DNA of 8,167 bases from Bacteroidota bacterium (GCA_026391755.1 JAPLDN010000371.1:1-8167), one strand, 5' to 3'. Shown: positions 1 through 6,976, counted from the first letter of the stretch. Program-made: numbers and translations. The notes: generated from the letters alone by a model not told the origin.

Positions 1-1008
1 AAGAAAAGCGGCATCCGTTTGCTGAGCATCATCAACGATATTGTTGATATATCTAAAATCGAAGCCGGTCAAATGGGAACTACACTTTCAGAAGTGAATG
101 TCAATGAGAAAATTGAATATATACATAGTTTCTTCCTGCCTCAGGCACGACAAAAAGGAATATATTTCTCCTATAAATGCTCATTACCTTCAGATCAGGC
201 CCGAATTACATCAGATAAGGAGAAAATCTTTGCCATTCTAACAAACCTTGTTAACAATGCTTGTAAATTTACACAAGTAGGTTCCATTGAATTTGGGTAT
301 GAGAGAAAAGGACCGTTCCTTGAATTTTTTGTAAAAGATACAGGGATCGGAGTAAGCCAGGTGCAAAAGGAAATAATTTTTGAACGCTTCAGGCAAGGCA
401 GTAAAGAGCTTAACAAGAATTTTGAAGGTACAGGTTTGGGATTGTCCATTTCAAAAGCCTATGTAGAAATGCTGGGCGGAAAGATCTGGGTTGAAAGTGA
501 AGAGGGGCAAGGCTCGGCTTTTTATTTCACCATTCCATACATTACTGAAAAACAAGCACAAAGTAATGTTCCTGATATTATTCCGGCAGAAGAGGAATCA
601 GGTCAGATCAAAAACCTGAAAATACTTATTGCCGAAGACGACGAGACATCCGATTTACTCATCACAAGCATACTCGGCAAAAACAACCATGTCTTTTTGC
701 ATGCAGCAACTGGCATTGAAGCAATATCAGTTTGCCGGAATAATCCCGACCTTGACCTGGTACTGATGGATATCAGGATGCCGGATATAAGTGGATTAGA
801 AGCCGCCCGGGAAATCCGTCAATTCAATAAACGCGTTATAATCATTTCACAAACAGCTTATGCTCTAACAGGTGACAGGGAAATGGCAATACAGGCAGGG
901 TGTAATGACTATATCGCTAAACCAATTAACAAAGACGAATTCCGGATGCTGATCCATCAGCATTTGAACAACAGGAAACAAACCAATTCAGACAATGATG
1001 TTAATTAA
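1..1008 (+). CDS. Hybrid sensor histidine kinase/response regulator, 3' part (5' end outside window)
   Basis: The frame is open from base 1, so the first ATG at 19 is internal and the gene starts upstream. The 335 visible residues begin in the second half of the HisKA dimerisation domain (INDIVDISKIEAGQ); the phosphoacceptor His should lie some tens of residues upstream and is not seen. The HATPase domain follows, with an N box NLVNNACKFT (near 244-270), G1 DTGIG (337-351) and G2 GTGLGLSI (427-450), all intact, so ATP binding is expected. A receiver domain runs from about 619 to the end: acidic pair at 637-642, phosphoacceptor Asp in LMDIRMPD (769-771), Thr of QTA (853-855) and Lys of AKP (919-921). 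Phosphorelay from His to the C-terminal Asp is the known role of such hybrids. The input signal cannot be judged because the sensor part is missing. There is no DNA-binding output domain, so a separate partner is likely. Confidence 0.95.
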   Translation, partial: KKSGIRLLSIINDIVDISKIEAGQMGTTLSEVNVNEKIEYIHSFFLPQARQKGIYFSYKCSLPSDQARITSDKEKIFAILTNLVNNACKFTQVGSIEFGYERKGPFLEFFVKDTGIGVSQVQKEIIFERFRQGSKELNKNFEGTGLGLSISKAYVEMLGGKIWVESEEGQGSAFYFTIPYITEKQAQSNVPDIIPAEEESGQIKNLKILIAEDDETSDLLITSILGKNNHVFLHAATGIEAISVCRNNPDLDLVLMDIRMPDISGLEAAREIRQFNKRVIIISQTAYALTGDREMAIQAGCNDYIAKPINKDEFRMLIHQHLNNRKQTNSDNDVN

Positions 1009-1112
1009 ATGTTAAGATTGCGAACCTTGCAGAATATTTCATGGAAATGGTGGTTATAAAGTAAAGCAGTTTTATCTGTTTTAAAAACCAGCAATCTACT
1101 AATTCAGATACA

Positions 1113-1328
1113 ATGAAAGCAATCCATAATATATCGACAAATGACGTCATTGATAACAGGTTGAGCTTGTCAAACCATCACCGGAGAGTTCCAAAACCAA
1201 ATCTTTCAACAGGGTCCGTAATAGGTAAGTATCCGATAATACTCGATGGTGGCAGGACAATTATCTATGTCACCGATAAAAGCAGGGAAGATGAGATAAG
1301 GTCGAAGTATGCCTTGCGAAAATACTGA
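1113..1328 (+). CDS. Small hypothetical protein, 71 residues
   Basis: I do not recognise a named family. The 71-residue product is basic, with a polar N-terminal half (LSLSNHHRRVPKPNLSTG) and a C-terminal half that looks like a beta hairpin followed by a charged helix (GKYPIILDGGRTIIYVTDKS, then REDEIRSKY). It has no signal peptide, membrane segment or cysteine. Reasons to think it real: it fills the gap between the kinase and the convergent tRNA, composition and codon use resemble its neighbours, and the residue pattern looks like a folded small protein rather than a random translation. Reasons for doubt: no Shine-Dalgarno sequence and no convincing -7 box in the 104 bp upstream (neither is decisive in this phylum). 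It could be read through from the kinase gene or have its own weak promoter. Confidence 0.6.
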   Translation: MKAIHNISTNDVIDNRLSLSNHHRRVPKPNLSTGSVIGKYPIILDGGRTIIYVTDKSREDEIRSKYALRKY

Positions 1329-1374
1329 TGCGAATCGGGCTTCAGTTTTGCCTCTTTCAGATGTAAACTACTGT

Positions 1375-1401
1375 AAAAGAAAAACCGCCTGCAGTGGCGG
1401 T
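1375..1401 (-). terminator. Intrinsic terminator downstream of tRNA-Val
   Basis: A 6-bp perfect stem (ACCGCC 1384-1389, GGCGGT 1396-1401) with a 6-base loop. On the minus strand it is followed by TTTTTCTTTT (1374-1383), giving the usual GC stem plus U tract. It lies about 38 bp past the 3' end of the tRNA and points the right way to end that transcript. The plus-strand side lacks an immediate T run, so I do not assign it to the small gene at 1113-1328. Confidence 0.8.
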
Positions 1402-1438
1402 CTCCATTGATTTTCAGTGATTTTTTGAATTTTTGTTG

Positions 1439-1513
1439 TGGGATGTGAGGGATTCGAACCCACGACCCCCGCCCTGTCAAGGCGATGCTCTAAACCAACT
1501 GAGCTAACATCCC
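1439..1513 (-). tRNA. tRNA-Val, anticodon GAC
   Basis: The reverse complement folds as a complete 75-nt cloverleaf. The acceptor stem is GGGATGT/ACATCCC with discriminator A. The D stem is GCTC/GAGC, the anticodon stem TCGCC/GGCGG (one G-U pair) with loop TTGACAG, a 5-nt variable loop follows, and the T arm carries the TTCGAAT loop. The anticodon at loop positions 34-36 is GAC, which reads GUC and GUU valine codons. The T stem has one U-U mismatch at its second pair. CCA is not encoded, so it must be added after transcription. The gene is single, with its own -7 box upstream and terminator downstream, and no duplicated 3' end that would suggest an integrated element. Confidence 0.95.
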
Positions 1514-1525
1514 GGGTTGAGTCGG

Positions 1526-1533
1526 CAAAAATA
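1526..1533 (-). promoter_or_regulatory. Candidate -7 box for tRNA-Val
   Basis: The minus strand reads TATTTTTG, an exact match to the Bacteroidetes -7 consensus TAnnTTTG, ending 12 bp before the tRNA 5' end. That leaves room for a start site a few bases upstream of the mature tRNA. No TTG sits at the expected -33 position, where the heptamer repeat array lies instead. The same T-rich stretch could serve as the U tract of a terminator for the reductase gene upstream. Confidence 0.5.
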
Positions 1534-1543
1534 TAAAATTTAT

Positions 1544-1613
1544 CTGACATCCGACATCTGATATCTGTTATCAGATATCCGATATCAGATATCAGATGTC
1601 AGATGTCGGATGT
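1544..1613. repeat. Ten-unit heptamer array forming a long imperfect palindrome
   Basis: Ten consecutive 7-bp units with consensus CNGAYRT fill 1544-1613 without a break in phase. Left units end in CAT, middle units in TAT and right units in TGT, so the array is also an inverted repeat centred near 1569.5. An 8-bp perfect stem (1560-1567 with 1572-1579) encloses the loop TTAT. Pairing then extends outward to 1542 and 1597, 26 pairs in all with one clear mismatch (1559/1580) and three C/A oppositions on the plus strand, which become G-U pairs in minus-strand RNA. The right end overlaps the last codons and stop of the reductase gene. It is not a CRISPR array, since the units are contiguous with no spacers. 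Confidence 0.9.
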
Positions 1614-2109
1614 CCCGTTTAAATACCCCAAGTATCTGGCCGTAATAGACCATATGCCAATCCTTTGTTTGATAGTATTTATTGTCAATTGCCTGATCAA
1701 GGGCCGCCGGATCGAGGCGGTGTTTATGAACAATCCTGCATTCATAATGGAAAGCGGATTGGGTTACGAACGCTGTCCCTACATTGGCGCTTTGGGCGAG
1801 GGTAAATCCGCATACCTTGATCTTATCCATGTCACGACCCGATTTGGAGCCGCATAATGCGAGGTGCTTTTCATATCCTTCAGGTAGCACGCAAACAGTG
1901 AAATCCTTTGCTTTCTCCATTAACCCGAAGGTGTAACGGGTGGGGCGCACCAATACTGAAAATATGGGCATATGCCAGATCTCACCCAGGGTTCCCCATC
2001 CTATGGTCATAGGGTTGGGAGGGTCACCGGCAAGCAGAATTATGCCGTTAGAGGCCAGTTTACCGATAGTTTCGTGGTACATATCGAACGGGCCGACAGC
2101 TTTCATCAT
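1585..2109 (-). CDS. Flavin reductase-like FMN-binding split-barrel protein
   Basis: The 174-residue protein resembles the flavin reductase/flavoredoxin family, which binds FMN in a split beta barrel and passes electrons from NAD(P)H to flavin or a partner. Visible signs are the N-terminal segment NPMTIGWGTLGEIW, then PIFSVLVRPTRYT, the strand FTVCVLP, the GSKSGRDMDKI segment, and a C-terminal YYGQILGVF strand. Length is usual for the family; no signal peptide, so cytoplasmic. The ATG at 2109 is chosen because AGGA precedes it at a suitable distance; the adjacent ATG at 2106 is nearly equivalent. The last nine codons (DIRHLTSDI) and the stop come from the heptamer array, so the tail is probably not part of the conserved fold. 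Physiological substrate unknown. Divergent from the peptidase gene at 2164. Confidence 0.85.
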   Translation of the reverse strand: MMKAVGPFDMYHETIGKLASNGIILLAGDPPNPMTIGWGTLGEIWHMPIFSVLVRPTRYTFGLMEKAKDFTVCVLPEGYEKHLALCGSKSGRDMDKIKVCGFTLAQSANVGTAFVTQSAFHYECRIVHKHRLDPAALDQAIDNKYYQTKDWHMVYYGQILGVFKRDIRHLTSDI

Positions 2110-2115
2110 AATTTC

Positions 2116-2138
2116 CTATTTTTGAAATTCAAAATTAG
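2116..2138. promoter_or_regulatory. Overlapping divergent -7 boxes in a 23-bp palindrome
   Basis: A plus-strand TATTTTTG at 2117-2124 and a minus-strand TAATTTTG at 2130-2137 both match TAnnTTTG. They lie in one inverted repeat centred at 2127 with a single mismatch (2119/2135) in eleven pairs. The plus box would start transcription about 30 bp before the peptidase ATG at 2164, and the minus box about 15 bp before the reductase ATG at 2109. Neither has a TTG at -33. An alternative is an operator for a dimeric regulator. Confidence 0.55.
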
Positions 2139-2163
2139 TGATCATTTAATTCCCTTCGAGCTT

Positions 2164-4383
2164 ATGAAATCAAGATTCTTCAAATTATTCGTAATGGCTC
2201 TCGCCATACTTCTTATTTCCCCTGCATGGCTGAAAGCACAGCAGAAATCGATCAGCCTTGAAGATGTTTTCAAGAGCAGGAAATTCGCCTCAAAAGGGGT
2301 TTCTGGAATCCGTTCCATGAAGGATGGCATCCATTTTACCCAGGTAAAGAATGATAGTTTAAATATCTATGAATATGAAACAGGCAGGTATGTGCGAACC
2401 ATCGTGACATCGAAACAGCTTATACCAAACGGCGATACCCTGCCTTTGCCGATAAGTTCTTATGAATTCAGCGATGACGAAAGCCGGCTGATGTTTTCAA
2501 AGGATGATGAGACGCTTTTCAGGCATTCGTCCAAAGCAAATTATTTCATTCTGGACCTGGCAACTGGTAAAAAAATCCCCTTATACAACAAGGGCAAGCA
2601 AAGGCTTTCCACATTTTCGCCAGATGCATCAAAGGTTGCTTTTGTAATGGATAATAACATCTTTATAAGGGATGTCAATCTAAGCCTTAAATTGGGGGAT
2701 AAGGATACCGTTAATTCGGTGAAACAGATCACCGGCGACGGGAAGATCAATGAAATCATCTATGGTGCAACCGATTGGGTTTATGAGGAAGAATTCGGTT
2801 TTTCAAAGGCCATGTCCTGGTCTCCCGACGGATCAAGCCTTGCATATTACCGTTTTGATGAAAGCAGGGTAAAGGAATATCAGCTTACATATTATGGTGA
2901 TTTATACCCTGAACAAAGCAAATACAAGTATCCCAAAGCCGGGGAGGACAATTCGGTGGTCGGAATTTATATCTATAACATTAAAACCGGGAAGGCGACA
3001 ACTGTCGACATCGGTAAGGAAACCGATATGTATATTCCAAGGATCAGGTGGACGAGTGATCCTGCCACCCTGGCCCTGTATAGGCTGAACCGCCACCAGA
3101 ATAAGCTGGAACTCCTGCTTGCCGATGCTTCCTCCGGGAAAACACGGGCAATTTATTCCGAAGACAACACATGTTATATAGACATTACCGATAACTGGTG
3201 TTTCCTGAAGAACGGGAAGGAATTCATCGTCAGCAGCGAGAGGAGCGGGTTTACACATCTCTATTTATACAGCATGACAGGGGAACTCATCAGGCAGCTT
3301 ACCGATGGCAAATGGGATGTTGCCAGGGTTGCCGGTGTGGATGAGCCGAACAGGCGTGTTTTTTTTACTGCTGGATATTCCAGCCCTTTGGACAGGGAAG
3401 TATTTTCGGTTTCACTTGATAATGGCACAGCTGTTCAGATTTCAACAAGGGAGGGGACTAATTCGCCTGATTTCAGCTCAAATTTCACTTTTTATATCAA
3501 CCGTTGGTCGGATATCAATACACCGCCAGTGATCACTGTCAATAATGCCGATGGCAGGGAAGTGCGACAGTTACAGGATAATGCCAAACTTAAGGATCTC
3601 ATCAGGGACAATAATTTCTCGAAAGCTGAATTTTTTACCGTTGTTACCGATAATGGGATCAAGCTGAATGCCTGGATGCTAAAGCCCCCCGATTTTGATC
3701 AGCAAAAGAAGTACCCTGTGCTTTTTACACTATATGGAGGGCCTGGTTCCCAGACAGTTTTGAACAGCTGGGGTGCTGTTTCTTCCTGGAACCAGTTGTT
3801 CGCCCAGAAAGGGGTTATTATTGTTTCTGTTGATAACAGGGGTACAGGAGCAAGAGGGGAGGAGTTTAAAAAATGCACTTACCTTCAACTGGGGAAATTC
3901 GAGACCATCGACCAGATCAATGCTGCAAAGTACCTGGATTCGTTATCTTATATTGATAAAGAAAGAATCGGGATATGGGGCTGGAGTTTTGGAGGGTATA
4001 TGGTACTGTCGTGTGTAACTAAGGGGGCCGATTATTTCAAGCTGGGAGTTGCTGTCGCTCCTGTCACCAACTGGAAATACTATGACAATATCTATACCGA
4101 GCGCTATATGCGTACGCCTAAAGAAAACAACTCAGGGTATGAGGATAATTCTCCTGTGAATTTTGCCGATAAGTTTAAAGGGAAGCTTCTCCTGATTCAC
4201 GGTATGGCCGATGACAACGTTCATACCCAGAATTCGTATGATATGATCACAGCTCTTGTGGGTGCGAACAAACAATTTGAGATGCAGATATATCCAAACA
4301 GCAACCACGGGATTTATACAGGTAAAAATACTTCATTCCACCTGTACGAAAGGATGACTGATTTCATCCTGAAGAACCTTTAA
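2164..4383 (+). CDS. Secreted dipeptidyl peptidase IV-type serine peptidase (S9 family)
   Basis: The 739-residue protein has a signal peptide (MKSRFFKLF, a hydrophobic run, then LKAQQ), so it is exported to the periplasm or beyond. Residues about 70-480 form the DPP IV N-terminal beta propeller, and about 510-739 the alpha/beta-hydrolase domain. The catalytic triad is Ser608 in GWSFGGY, Asp683 in ADDNVH and His715 in SNHGI; the spacing of 75 and 32 residues equals that of Porphyromonas gingivalis DPP IV as I recall it. The DWVYEEEF motif carries the Glu pair (E209/E210) that holds the substrate's free N-terminus, which favours true DPP IV over other S9 peptidases. Such enzymes remove Xaa-Pro or Xaa-Ala dipeptides during peptide use. 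The frame is open further upstream, to an ATG at 1972, but that would run through the reductase gene and bury the signal peptide, so I start at 2164. Confidence 0.93.
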   Translation: MKSRFFKLFVMALAILLISPAWLKAQQKSISLEDVFKSRKFASKGVSGIRSMKDGIHFTQVKNDSLNIYEYETGRYVRTIVTSKQLIPNGDTLPLPISSYEFSDDESRLMFSKDDETLFRHSSKANYFILDLATGKKIPLYNKGKQRLSTFSPDASKVAFVMDNNIFIRDVNLSLKLGDKDTVNSVKQITGDGKINEIIYGATDWVYEEEFGFSKAMSWSPDGSSLAYYRFDESRVKEYQLTYYGDLYPEQSKYKYPKAGEDNSVVGIYIYNIKTGKATTVDIGKETDMYIPRIRWTSDPATLALYRLNRHQNKLELLLADASSGKTRAIYSEDNTCYIDITDNWCFLKNGKEFIVSSERSGFTHLYLYSMTGELIRQLTDGKWDVARVAGVDEPNRRVFFTAGYSSPLDREVFSVSLDNGTAVQISTREGTNSPDFSSNFTFYINRWSDINTPPVITVNNADGREVRQLQDNAKLKDLIRDNNFSKAEFFTVVTDNGIKLNAWMLKPPDFDQQKKYPVLFTLYGGPGSQTVLNSWGAVSSWNQLFAQKGVIIVSVDNRGTGARGEEFKKCTYLQLGKFETIDQINAAKYLDSLSYIDKERIGIWGWSFGGYMVLSCVTKGADYFKLGVAVAPVTNWKYYDNIYTERYMRTPKENNSGYEDNSPVNFADKFKGKLLLIHGMADDNVHTQNSYDMITALVGANKQFEMQIYPNSNHGIYTGKNTSFHLYERMTDFILKNL

Positions 4384-4422
4384 AAAAAAGGCGGCCCGTG
4401 AATCCAGGGCCGCCTTTTTTTT
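4382..4422. terminator. Bidirectional intrinsic terminator between convergent genes
   Basis: An 8-bp perfect GC stem (GGCGGCCC 4390-4397 with GGGCCGCC 4407-4414) and a 9-base loop, with eight A on the left and eight T on the right. It can therefore end transcription from both sides: the peptidase gene (stop 4381-4383, plus) and the lipoprotein gene (stop 4421-4423, minus). Both stop codons touch the A or T run. Confidence 0.93.
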
Positions 4423-6715
4423 ATTTGGAAGGGATGGCATAGATCTGAGCCGCATCCCGGTAACCACCCAGGTTCATATACCAGTCGGGATAAGACGAAC
4501 CACCCGATTCGGCCCAGTTCCCGAATTTGAGATACCCGTTGATGACCTGTACATTTTCCCAGGTATAATCAAACTTCTGTACCAGGTTAATAGCCCATGG
4601 GAGGTTATTGGATGTTTTATAATAACGCCCGCTTGATGGATTTGAATTGTCGTTGCCTGTCCCGAAAAGTGCCTGGTTGGCGAGGGAAGTCGGGATCCTG
4701 TCGGGAAGATGGATTTCCACTTCACGCTGCAGGTTTTTGATCAGGAAGGGATTGTAAGGTGCCGTGCCTACTGCAGAAGCATCCTGGGGAGTGGCGAAAT
4801 GAATGTTGATCTTAAGGCTGTCCGACAGTGCATACGGTACGCTTTTCTGGGTGTTAAAGAAGTTGCCGGGGGTAACATGGGTCACATTGGAGGTATTGTC
4901 AAACACAATGACCACGGCATTTCCCTGGGCATTCTCAAGCCCGTTGGAGGCCAGGGTGATATAACTGCCTTTAATGGAATATCCGCTGACCGAAGCAACC
5001 GCGGCAGGAGTAAGATTATCGAACTGGAAACCAAAGCCGTTTTGCAGGTACGCTCCAACAGCCCTCACGTAAAAAGCCGGAAGGATATCCACAATCTTAT
5101 TTTGTGCATTGCTGACAATTTTAAAATTGTAATCAACAACTAGGTCGTTCATATCATAATCCCCTTTTGACGGCCATAGGTCTTCATAGGCCAGTGAGCC
5201 AAACTGATTTTTGGCAGGGTAATAATTGGTATAGGCCCTGCTGGCATCATTTGGAAATTCGTCAAGGTTGTCGGGCACACCATCTCCGTCAGAGTCGGGA
5301 GGTGCCGGTGCTCCGATCCCTTCTGGGTTGCAGGTAGTTACTGGTATATAGTTCGTTGCATTGGCAATGCTGGTGAGTTTGGCTCCGTTTATGAATGTGG
5401 ATGAGGTGCTGCCTGTAAACGTTCCATTCCCGGTGGCAAGTTCTACAGGGCCGTCGAGTTTCTTTGTAACATCACTAAGCGTTGCAGCAGCTGTGACTTT
5501 GATGGTACTTGTTCCCCCTGCTCCGAGAACATTCCGTTCCATTACAAAAGTCTGTCCCGATATCATGGACTGGTTCTGCAGGGTCACAGTACTTGTATAC
5601 TGGAACAGGTGAACTTCCTGGTCGCTCCTCATATAGCCGTTGTTCAAAACCAGTGTGGCGCCATAAACATGGATGTTGGCATGGGCGATCATCCTGCAAT
5701 TATTGACAACCGATCCGCTGCCGTCGGCTTTGTTAAGGTGAAGGTAATTGTTCACTTCAATCACCCCGTCGTTGGTGAGGGGTGCGTTTACTTTAAAATA
5801 TCCCTGGGGATTGAAATACCCTGAATTGGTAAGCATGCCCCCGGTTCCCTGGAGGGTTGCGTCTCCTTTTAATACCATGTTCCCGTAATTCTGGATCTGT
5901 CCGTTGAACGTAAAAGGTGCCTGGAATACAAAATCATTTGAATAATTGATGATCTTCGAGTTTATGGCCATGTAAAAACCCCTTATGGAAACATGGGCAC
6001 TCTGATATGCTGTGAGGGTGGTCGTGCTGCTCATATAAAGTGAGTCTAAAGTAAGATGTCCCCCTGAAGTCACAATGATGTTGCAGCCTGATGCATTTAT
6101 TTTTATAAACGGGATGGTTGCTGTGCCACAGACCTTCAGTGTCCCTGAAGTCCAGCTTGTTATGGTTCCTGTAAAAGTTCCCGTCACGCAGTAAGTTTTC
6201 CCGCCCGAGATGGTTGTCGATCCGCTGCCCGAAAGAGTTATATCGCAACTGCTGCTGCAATCGGGTTCGGCAATATTCATATCATTTTTTACTATGGATT
6301 TAGTCCCGGGGAAGGTATACTGGATATTATCCTGGACTGTAACCATAGCCAGTTGGGTTTGGCCATTTGGAGTTTTCATTTCCAGGTAAAGTTGTTTGAG
6401 GGCAGTCGGAATTCGTAAAAGGTTAACGAAAGGATAATTATAGCCGGCCGAACCGGTAAGGAGGATTTTTCCCGTTACAAGCGGGTCGCCATCGTAAACC
6501 CTGATCCTCGAGAGCGAACCGATCATGGAGGGGAGATCAACAGCAACAGAAAGCGATACTTCCCTTGATGTTTCCCAGCTGAAGTTAGAAGGAACTTTAA
6601 GCTGATCCATAGCATTCACAGAAGTATCTGAACCTTTATCCTTATGGCATGAAACAACAGTGCATAACAGCAATACAAACAACACGGATACCGCAAAGGG
6701 AAATAAATTTTTCAT
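4421..6715 (-). CDS. LruC domain-containing lipoprotein with beta-helix region
   Basis: The 764-residue precursor has a lipoprotein signal: a basic start, a hydrophobic run and a lipobox VVSC with the acylated Cys at 23, followed by HKDKGSD. Residues about 40-135 form a beta-rich domain. Residues about 155-460 are Gly/Asn/Thr/Ser-rich with many short strands (ISGGKTYCVTG, VTSGGHLTLDS, VVNNCRMIAHANIHVYG), as in a parallel beta helix. Residues 474-490 (DSDGDGVPDNLDEFPND) are a thrombospondin type 3-like calcium-binding repeat. The rest, about 495-764, matches the LruC domain, with GDYDMNDLVVDYNF near 518-531 and a C-terminal FGNWAESGG...YPDWYMN. LruC is named after a Leptospira lipoprotein; its molecular role is not established to my knowledge. 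An outer-membrane anchored and possibly surface-exposed protein is an inference. Likely monocistronic: own promoter upstream, terminator six bases past the stop. Confidence 0.88.
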   Translation of the reverse strand: MKNLFPFAVSVLFVLLLCTVVSCHKDKGSDTSVNAMDQLKVPSNFSWETSREVSLSVAVDLPSMIGSLSRIRVYDGDPLVTGKILLTGSAGYNYPFVNLLRIPTALKQLYLEMKTPNGQTQLAMVTVQDNIQYTFPGTKSIVKNDMNIAEPDCSSSCDITLSGSGSTTISGGKTYCVTGTFTGTITSWTSGTLKVCGTATIPFIKINASGCNIIVTSGGHLTLDSLYMSSTTTLTAYQSAHVSIRGFYMAINSKIINYSNDFVFQAPFTFNGQIQNYGNMVLKGDATLQGTGGMLTNSGYFNPQGYFKVNAPLTNDGVIEVNNYLHLNKADGSGSVVNNCRMIAHANIHVYGATLVLNNGYMRSDQEVHLFQYTSTVTLQNQSMISGQTFVMERNVLGAGGTSTIKVTAAATLSDVTKKLDGPVELATGNGTFTGSTSSTFINGAKLTSIANATNYIPVTTCNPEGIGAPAPPDSDGDGVPDNLDEFPNDASRAYTNYYPAKNQFGSLAYEDLWPSKGDYDMNDLVVDYNFKIVSNAQNKIVDILPAFYVRAVGAYLQNGFGFQFDNLTPAAVASVSGYSIKGSYITLASNGLENAQGNAVVIVFDNTSNVTHVTPGNFFNTQKSVPYALSDSLKINIHFATPQDASAVGTAPYNPFLIKNLQREVEIHLPDRIPTSLANQALFGTGNDNSNPSSGRYYKTSNNLPWAINLVQKFDYTWENVQVINGYLKFGNWAESGGSSYPDWYMNLGGYRDAAQIYAIPSK

Positions 6716-6732
6716 AATACATTATTTAACAG

Positions 6733-6763
6733 CTAATATAGATTATCAGCATGAGTTTAGCAA
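6733..6763 (-). promoter_or_regulatory. Candidate promoter of the LruC lipoprotein gene
   Basis: The minus strand has TTG (6763-6761), 20 bp, then TATATTAG (6740-6733). Against the Bacteroidetes consensus TTG-N19-21-TAnnTTTG this has correct spacing and one mismatch in the -7 box. The start site would lie roughly 12 bp upstream of the ATG at 6715, a short leader. Confidence 0.5.
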
Positions 6764-6887
6764 GTTGAAATTTGTTATCGCAGCCTTTAAGCTGGCAAAT
6801 GCAGACGGAAAGATATTAAATGTACTATCAGTTAAAACAATTAATCCCGGATTTTACTCACACAGTGATGTTAATTGTACCTATGTG

Positions 6888-6918
6888 TTGTATAATTAAA
6901 AATAAGGTTATACCTTTG
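6888..6918 (+). promoter_or_regulatory. Candidate promoter of rpsU
   Basis: TTG at 6888-6890, exactly 20 bp, then TACCTTTG at 6911-6918: a full match to the Bacteroidetes sigma-ABfr consensus in both boxes and spacing. The start site would fall near 6924, giving a leader of about 50 nt. This is the best promoter in the window. The remaining bases between the two divergent promoters (6764-6887) show nothing else I can support. Confidence 0.75.
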
Positions 6919-6976
6919 CAGCCCTTTTTGGAGAATTTAACATTTATTAACCTTTTAAAGAAAGCGAGTTAAAAGC

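Noticed and set aside
1015..1097. Inverted repeat AGATTGC (1015-1021) and GCAATCT (1091-1097) flanking the kinase-to-small-gene gap
   Set aside because: Seven bases 69 bp apart with no supporting stem or T run; a chance match at this length is expected.
1439..1513. Reading the tRNA as tRNA-Asp because the plus strand shows GTC in the anticodon loop
   Set aside because: The gene is on the minus strand; in the correct orientation the loop TTGACAG has anticodon GAC, which is valine.
1265..1550. Minus-strand open frames over the tRNA-Val gene and its terminator
   Set aside because: They translate the tRNA and its flanks; the sequence is fully explained by the tRNA and the hairpin.
1544..1613. 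CRISPR array
   Set aside because: Units are 7 bp and contiguous, with no spacers and no cas genes nearby.
1439..1613. tRNA-associated integration site
   Set aside because: No duplicated tRNA 3' end and no integrase near the tRNA; the recombinase 6 kb away is a housekeeping XerC beside rpsU.
1972..2163. Upstream in-frame extension of the DPP IV-type peptidase
   Set aside because: It overlaps the flavin reductase gene on the other strand, crosses the divergent promoter region, and would place the clear signal peptide at residue 65.
2902..3258. 118-codon minus-strand open frame inside the peptidase gene
   Set aside because: It is a shadow of the beta-propeller coding frame, with low-complexity Pro/Gly content typical of antisense translation.
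4709..5143. 144-codon plus-strand open frame inside the LruC gene
   Set aside because: It is antisense to a well-supported coding frame with LruC motifs and shows no recognisable domain or start signal of its own.
6660..6899. 79-codon plus-strand open frame across the start of the LruC gene
   Set aside because: It covers the lipoprotein signal sequence on the other strand and then both promoter regions; the product resembles no protein.
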